This document shows, in pieces, positions 32,804 to 33,622 of a stretch of 33,622 nt of DNA. Under the pieces are notes generated by a model, which saw nothing but the letters and a program-made list of their open reading frames with translations, was not told where the DNA came from and did not search any database. The first letter of the stretch is position 1. Each line of letters opens with the position of its first letter. A program made the position numbers and the translations under genes. The stretch is taken from positions 1 to 33,622 of the forward strand of contig PWNJ01000259.1 of assembly GCA_003558985.1 (NCBI GenBank), given 5' to 3'. The DNA comes from a candidate division CSSED10-310 bacterium. GTDB lineage: Bacteria; CSSED10-310.

Positions 32804-33622
32804 TTATTGATCGGTATATCCGAACACAACATATCCGAAATCACCAAACAGATTGGTCATATCGGGTGTCAGCATAGCCGCATAAAATTCCAGACCGGTC
32901 ACGTGACCTCCAACAGTTGGCCATGTGAACGGTTCCAGACCGTAGAATGTCGTCAGGCCAGGTTCGAAATCCATCATCATCAGGTCAAATTCCATTTCCC
33001 ATGATGGCCAGAACCAGAATTCGCCATACACACCCAGCAGAACAGCGGTGGGCACATTATAGATAACTGCTTCCACGCAGATGTGGCATCTGAGCCAGAA
33101 CTCGTCACCGGCGCGATACAGATCATCCTGTGACAGTTCCAGTTGAGCGCCGAACCAGTCGCATTCTTCAGGAGGAGTCGGTGTTGGTGTGGGTTCTTCA
33201 GGTTGCGTTGGGGTAGGTGTTGGTTCTTCAGGTTGTGTTGGAGTAGGTGTTGGAGTGAATGTTGGTGGAATGGTAGTTGGTGTATGGGTTGGTGTACTGG
33301 TTGGAGGTAGTGGAGTATCTGTGGGTTCTGGTGTTGGGGTCGGGTCAGGCGGACAGATGAAAGTGAACATACCATTGATGATGTCAAAGCCGGCGATATC
33401 ATCGCGGAGATTATCCGGAATCAGTTCGCTGGTATCGCCTTCATCACAGTCGTTACAAGTGATATTGAACACAAGAATCGCCAGGACACCTTCGCTGCCG
33501 GCAGGAATTTCATTCGGTGGAAGCGAGAAACCGGCTACTGTGATAACACCGGGTTCCGCTTCGTTGGCGCCGAACATGGTCCAGCCCGGATCCAGATCGC
33601 CTGCGATGCCTTCAACAAAATC
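32804..33622 (-). CDS. Exported cohesin-like protein with Thr/Pro linker, C-terminal part (5' truncated by window edge)
   Basis: The frame is open from the window end, so the ATG at 33577 is internal. The first about 95 residues (GDLDPGWTMFGAN, ITVAGFSLPPNEIPAGSEGVLAILVFNITC, then GFDIINGMFTF) resemble the second half of a type I cohesin-like beta-sandwich. A linker of about 60 residues, mostly TPTPTP with PEE breaks, follows. The final about 120 residues form a separate domain, strand-rich and aromatic (AGDEFWLRCHICVEAVIYNVPTA, then GEFWFWPSWEMEFD). The ending GDFGYVVFGYTDQ is typical of beta-sandwich tails that I have seen at the C-terminus of exported proteins but cannot name. The similarity of linker type to that in the giant prepilin suggests a common surface-protein design. 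No anchor is visible. Confidence 0.82.
   Translation of the reverse strand, partial: DFVEGIAGDLDPGWTMFGANEAEPGVITVAGFSLPPNEIPAGSEGVLAILVFNITCNDCDEGDTSELIPDNLRDDIAGFDIINGMFTFICPPDPTPTPEPTDTPLPPTSTPTHTPTTIPPTFTPTPTPTQPEEPTPTPTQPEEPTPTPTPPEECDWFGAQLELSQDDLYRAGDEFWLRCHICVEAVIYNVPTAVLLGVYGEFWFWPSWEMEFDLMMMDFEPGLTTFYGLEPFTWPTVGGHVTGLEFYAAMLTPDMTNLFGDFGYVVFGYTDQ
33192..33251 (-). repeat. Tandem 30-base repeat in the Thr/Pro linker
   Basis: Two nearly identical 30-base units (33192-33221 and 33222-33251, two differences) encode EEPTPTPTQP-type decapeptides. A partial third unit lies at about 33164-33191. It is a coding minisatellite that could vary in number between strains. Confidence 0.85.

Noticed and set aside
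33164-33345. CRISPR-like repeat array
   Set aside because: The units are directly adjacent, have no spacers and encode a Thr/Pro linker in frame.

Overview
The window reads as chromosomal DNA of an unidentified Gram-negative bacterium. lpxC (lipid A synthesis), two type IV prepilin-like proteins, a secreted cyclophilin and an envelope M23 peptidase indicate an outer membrane. Threonine/proline-rich linkers, a lamin-tail domain and a cohesin-like domain are seen in large exported proteins of many poorly cultivated phyla. I cannot name the phylum. Starts are ATG with several TTG, and most genes have AGGAG-type ribosome sites. There is no rRNA, tRNA, CRISPR, transposase or prophage, and no gene-free stretch longer than about 260 bases.

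Layout. 1-1617 (+): the end of an exported lamin-tail/propeller-like protein and an adenosine-specific kinase, closed by a two-way terminator. 1687-5220 (-): two prepilin-type proteins, one carrying a very large Thr/Pro-linked C-terminal domain. 5424-9398 (-): infA, a small beta-grasp-like protein and a hotdog thioesterase, followed by pyrR, pyrB and a pyrC split by a single-base frameshift. 9620-10246 (+): secreted peptidyl-prolyl isomerase. 10271-15003 (-): a membrane-anchored disordered protein and a 1339-residue ATPase resembling BrxC/PglY/DUF6079 proteins. 15255-16838 (+): polytopic GT-C-like membrane protein. 16844-19423 (-): lpxC, then an SMR/EamA-type transporter coupled to a beta-lactamase-fold serine hydrolase. 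19680-20851: Ppx/GppA phosphatase (+) converging on an FmdB zinc-ribbon protein (-).

21053-29200 (+) is the transcription/translation operon rimP-nusA-infB-DUF503-rbfA-truB-rpsO-pnp. A strong promoter is followed almost at once by an intrinsic terminator, which suggests NusA-type attenuation. A nested hairpin precedes rpsO, where S15 autoregulation would be expected. A terminator closes the operon after pnp.

29379-32744 (+) is the most unusual part. An M23 peptidase gene overlaps two paralogous genes whose products carry proteasome/HslV/Anbu-like signatures. These are an N-terminal Thr-, Asp- and Lys-containing segment in the second protein and a GTG/GSG segment in both, embedded in proteins much longer than known bacterial proteasome subunits. 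I read them as a candidate two-subunit, proteasome-related Ntn-hydrolase system in which one subunit looks active and the other inactive. The window ends inside a cohesin-like exported protein on the minus strand.
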